The position numbers and the translations under genes were made by a program. A stretch of DNA of 64,000 nucleotides from GCA-2748575 sp965222725 (GTDB lineage: Bacteria; Pseudomonadota; Gammaproteobacteria; Pseudomonadales; Ketobacteraceae): positions 4,960,001 to 5,024,000 of the forward strand of contig OZ244969.1 in the NCBI GenBank assembly GCA_965222725.1. Direction: 5' to 3'. Under the pieces are notes generated by a model. That model did no database searches. It was not told the origin of the DNA and saw only the letters and a list, made by a program, of their open reading frames with translations. Each line of letters begins with the position of its first letter. Positions within the stretch are counted from its first letter, which is position 1. This document shows, in pieces, positions 63,757-64,000 of this stretch.

Positions 63757-64000
63757 CTACATGGTATGGGTTGGTCGATCGGATTCAAGCGCCCCGGCAA
63801 GGTAGGTTTCGATTTTGTGCTTGGCGGTGTCGTCCTGGTCGTTGAACTGCACGCCAATGCCCGCAGCACGGTTGCCCTGGGCACCTTTGGGGGTGACCCA
63901 GACGATTTTGCCGGCCACCGGGATCTTCTCGGTTTCTTCCATCAGATTCAGTAACAGGAAGACTTCTTCACCCAGCTTGTACTGCTTGTTGGTGGGAATA
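63757..64000 (-). CDS. pilZ: PilZ domain protein (partial, 5' end outside window)
   Basis: The visible C-terminal 80 residues read PTNKQYKLGEEVFLLLNLM then ETEKIPVAGKIVWVTPKGAQG and AAGIGVQFND: the PilZ domain of the Pseudomonas type IV pilus PilZ type. That subgroup does not bind c-di-GMP well but is needed for pilus biogenesis. An internal ATG at 63942 could be mistaken for the start; the frame is open to the window edge. Confidence 0.88.
   Translation of the reverse strand, partial: IPTNKQYKLGEEVFLLLNLMEETEKIPVAGKIVWVTPKGAQGNRAAGIGVQFNDQDDTAKHKIETYLAGALESDRPTHTM

Overview
The window is a stretch of gammaproteobacterial chromosome interrupted by one complete-looking lambda-layout prophage. 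The host genes (ycgL-rnd, acyl-CoA dehydrogenase, recR-ybaB-dnaX, ffs, glnS, electron-transfer-flavoprotein:ubiquinone oxidoreductase, a sigma54-type promoter in front of a PEP-CTERM protein gene, rmuC-tatD-pilZ) fit a marine or hydrocarbon-associated gammaproteobacterium of the Alcanivorax/Ketobacter/Marinobacter kind. That placement is inference from gene content; no rRNA is present.

Host left part (1-19850): leftward operons of information-processing genes run up to about 9.2 kb, with a 4.5S SRP RNA gene (6502-6611, minus). Then come ETF-QO, a DUF1285 protein, a hybrid histidine kinase overlapping a YfiR-family gene, a DUF4823 lipoprotein, a TetR regulator with a divergent class-V aminotransferase, a YiiX-like permuted papain-fold protein and a PEP-CTERM protein. 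Host right part (61036-64000): rmuC, tatD and a partial pilZ gene, all leftward. Before integration, the convergent PEP-CTERM and rmuC genes faced each other across a short intergenic region, and the phage entered there.

Prophage (about 19860-61035, 41 kb): imperfect direct repeats of about 80 bp mark both ends, and a tyrosine integrase with an excisionase-like gene sits at the right end. The layout is that of lambda. The rightward early operon (54.1-61.0 kb) is driven by a pL-like promoter with two CI-type operators. The immunity region has cI (plus), cro (minus) and a convergent lipoprotein gene with its own promoter. The leftward early operon carries cro, a LuxR-type HTH protein in the cII position, an O-like protein with an iteron origin inside its gene, a P-like protein, a Ref/DUF968-type nuclease, an adenine methylase and a zinc-finger Q-like protein. 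A pR'-like promoter and two tandem terminators precede the late genes. The late genes are small membrane (lysis) proteins, tailspike and Ig-domain proteins, a candidate cos region, terminase, portal, protease, decoration, Mu gpT-like capsid, connector, tail tube, frameshifted tail chaperone, tape measure and tail tip. At the far left end an opposite-strand 'moron' cassette has its own promoter and terminator and encodes a RadC-like JAB protein, an HTH-like protein and a probable frameshifted zinc-ribbon protein.

Most interesting signals: three canonical -1 frameshift heptamers (dnaX, the tail chaperone, and an unexpected one in the moron zinc-ribbon gene); a promoter whose 17-bp spacer is a near-complete palindrome; a CI repressor that seems to lack the S24 catalytic Ser/Lys pair; a LuxR-type HTH replacing cII; strong hairpins in the pL leader; and no recognisable endolysin.
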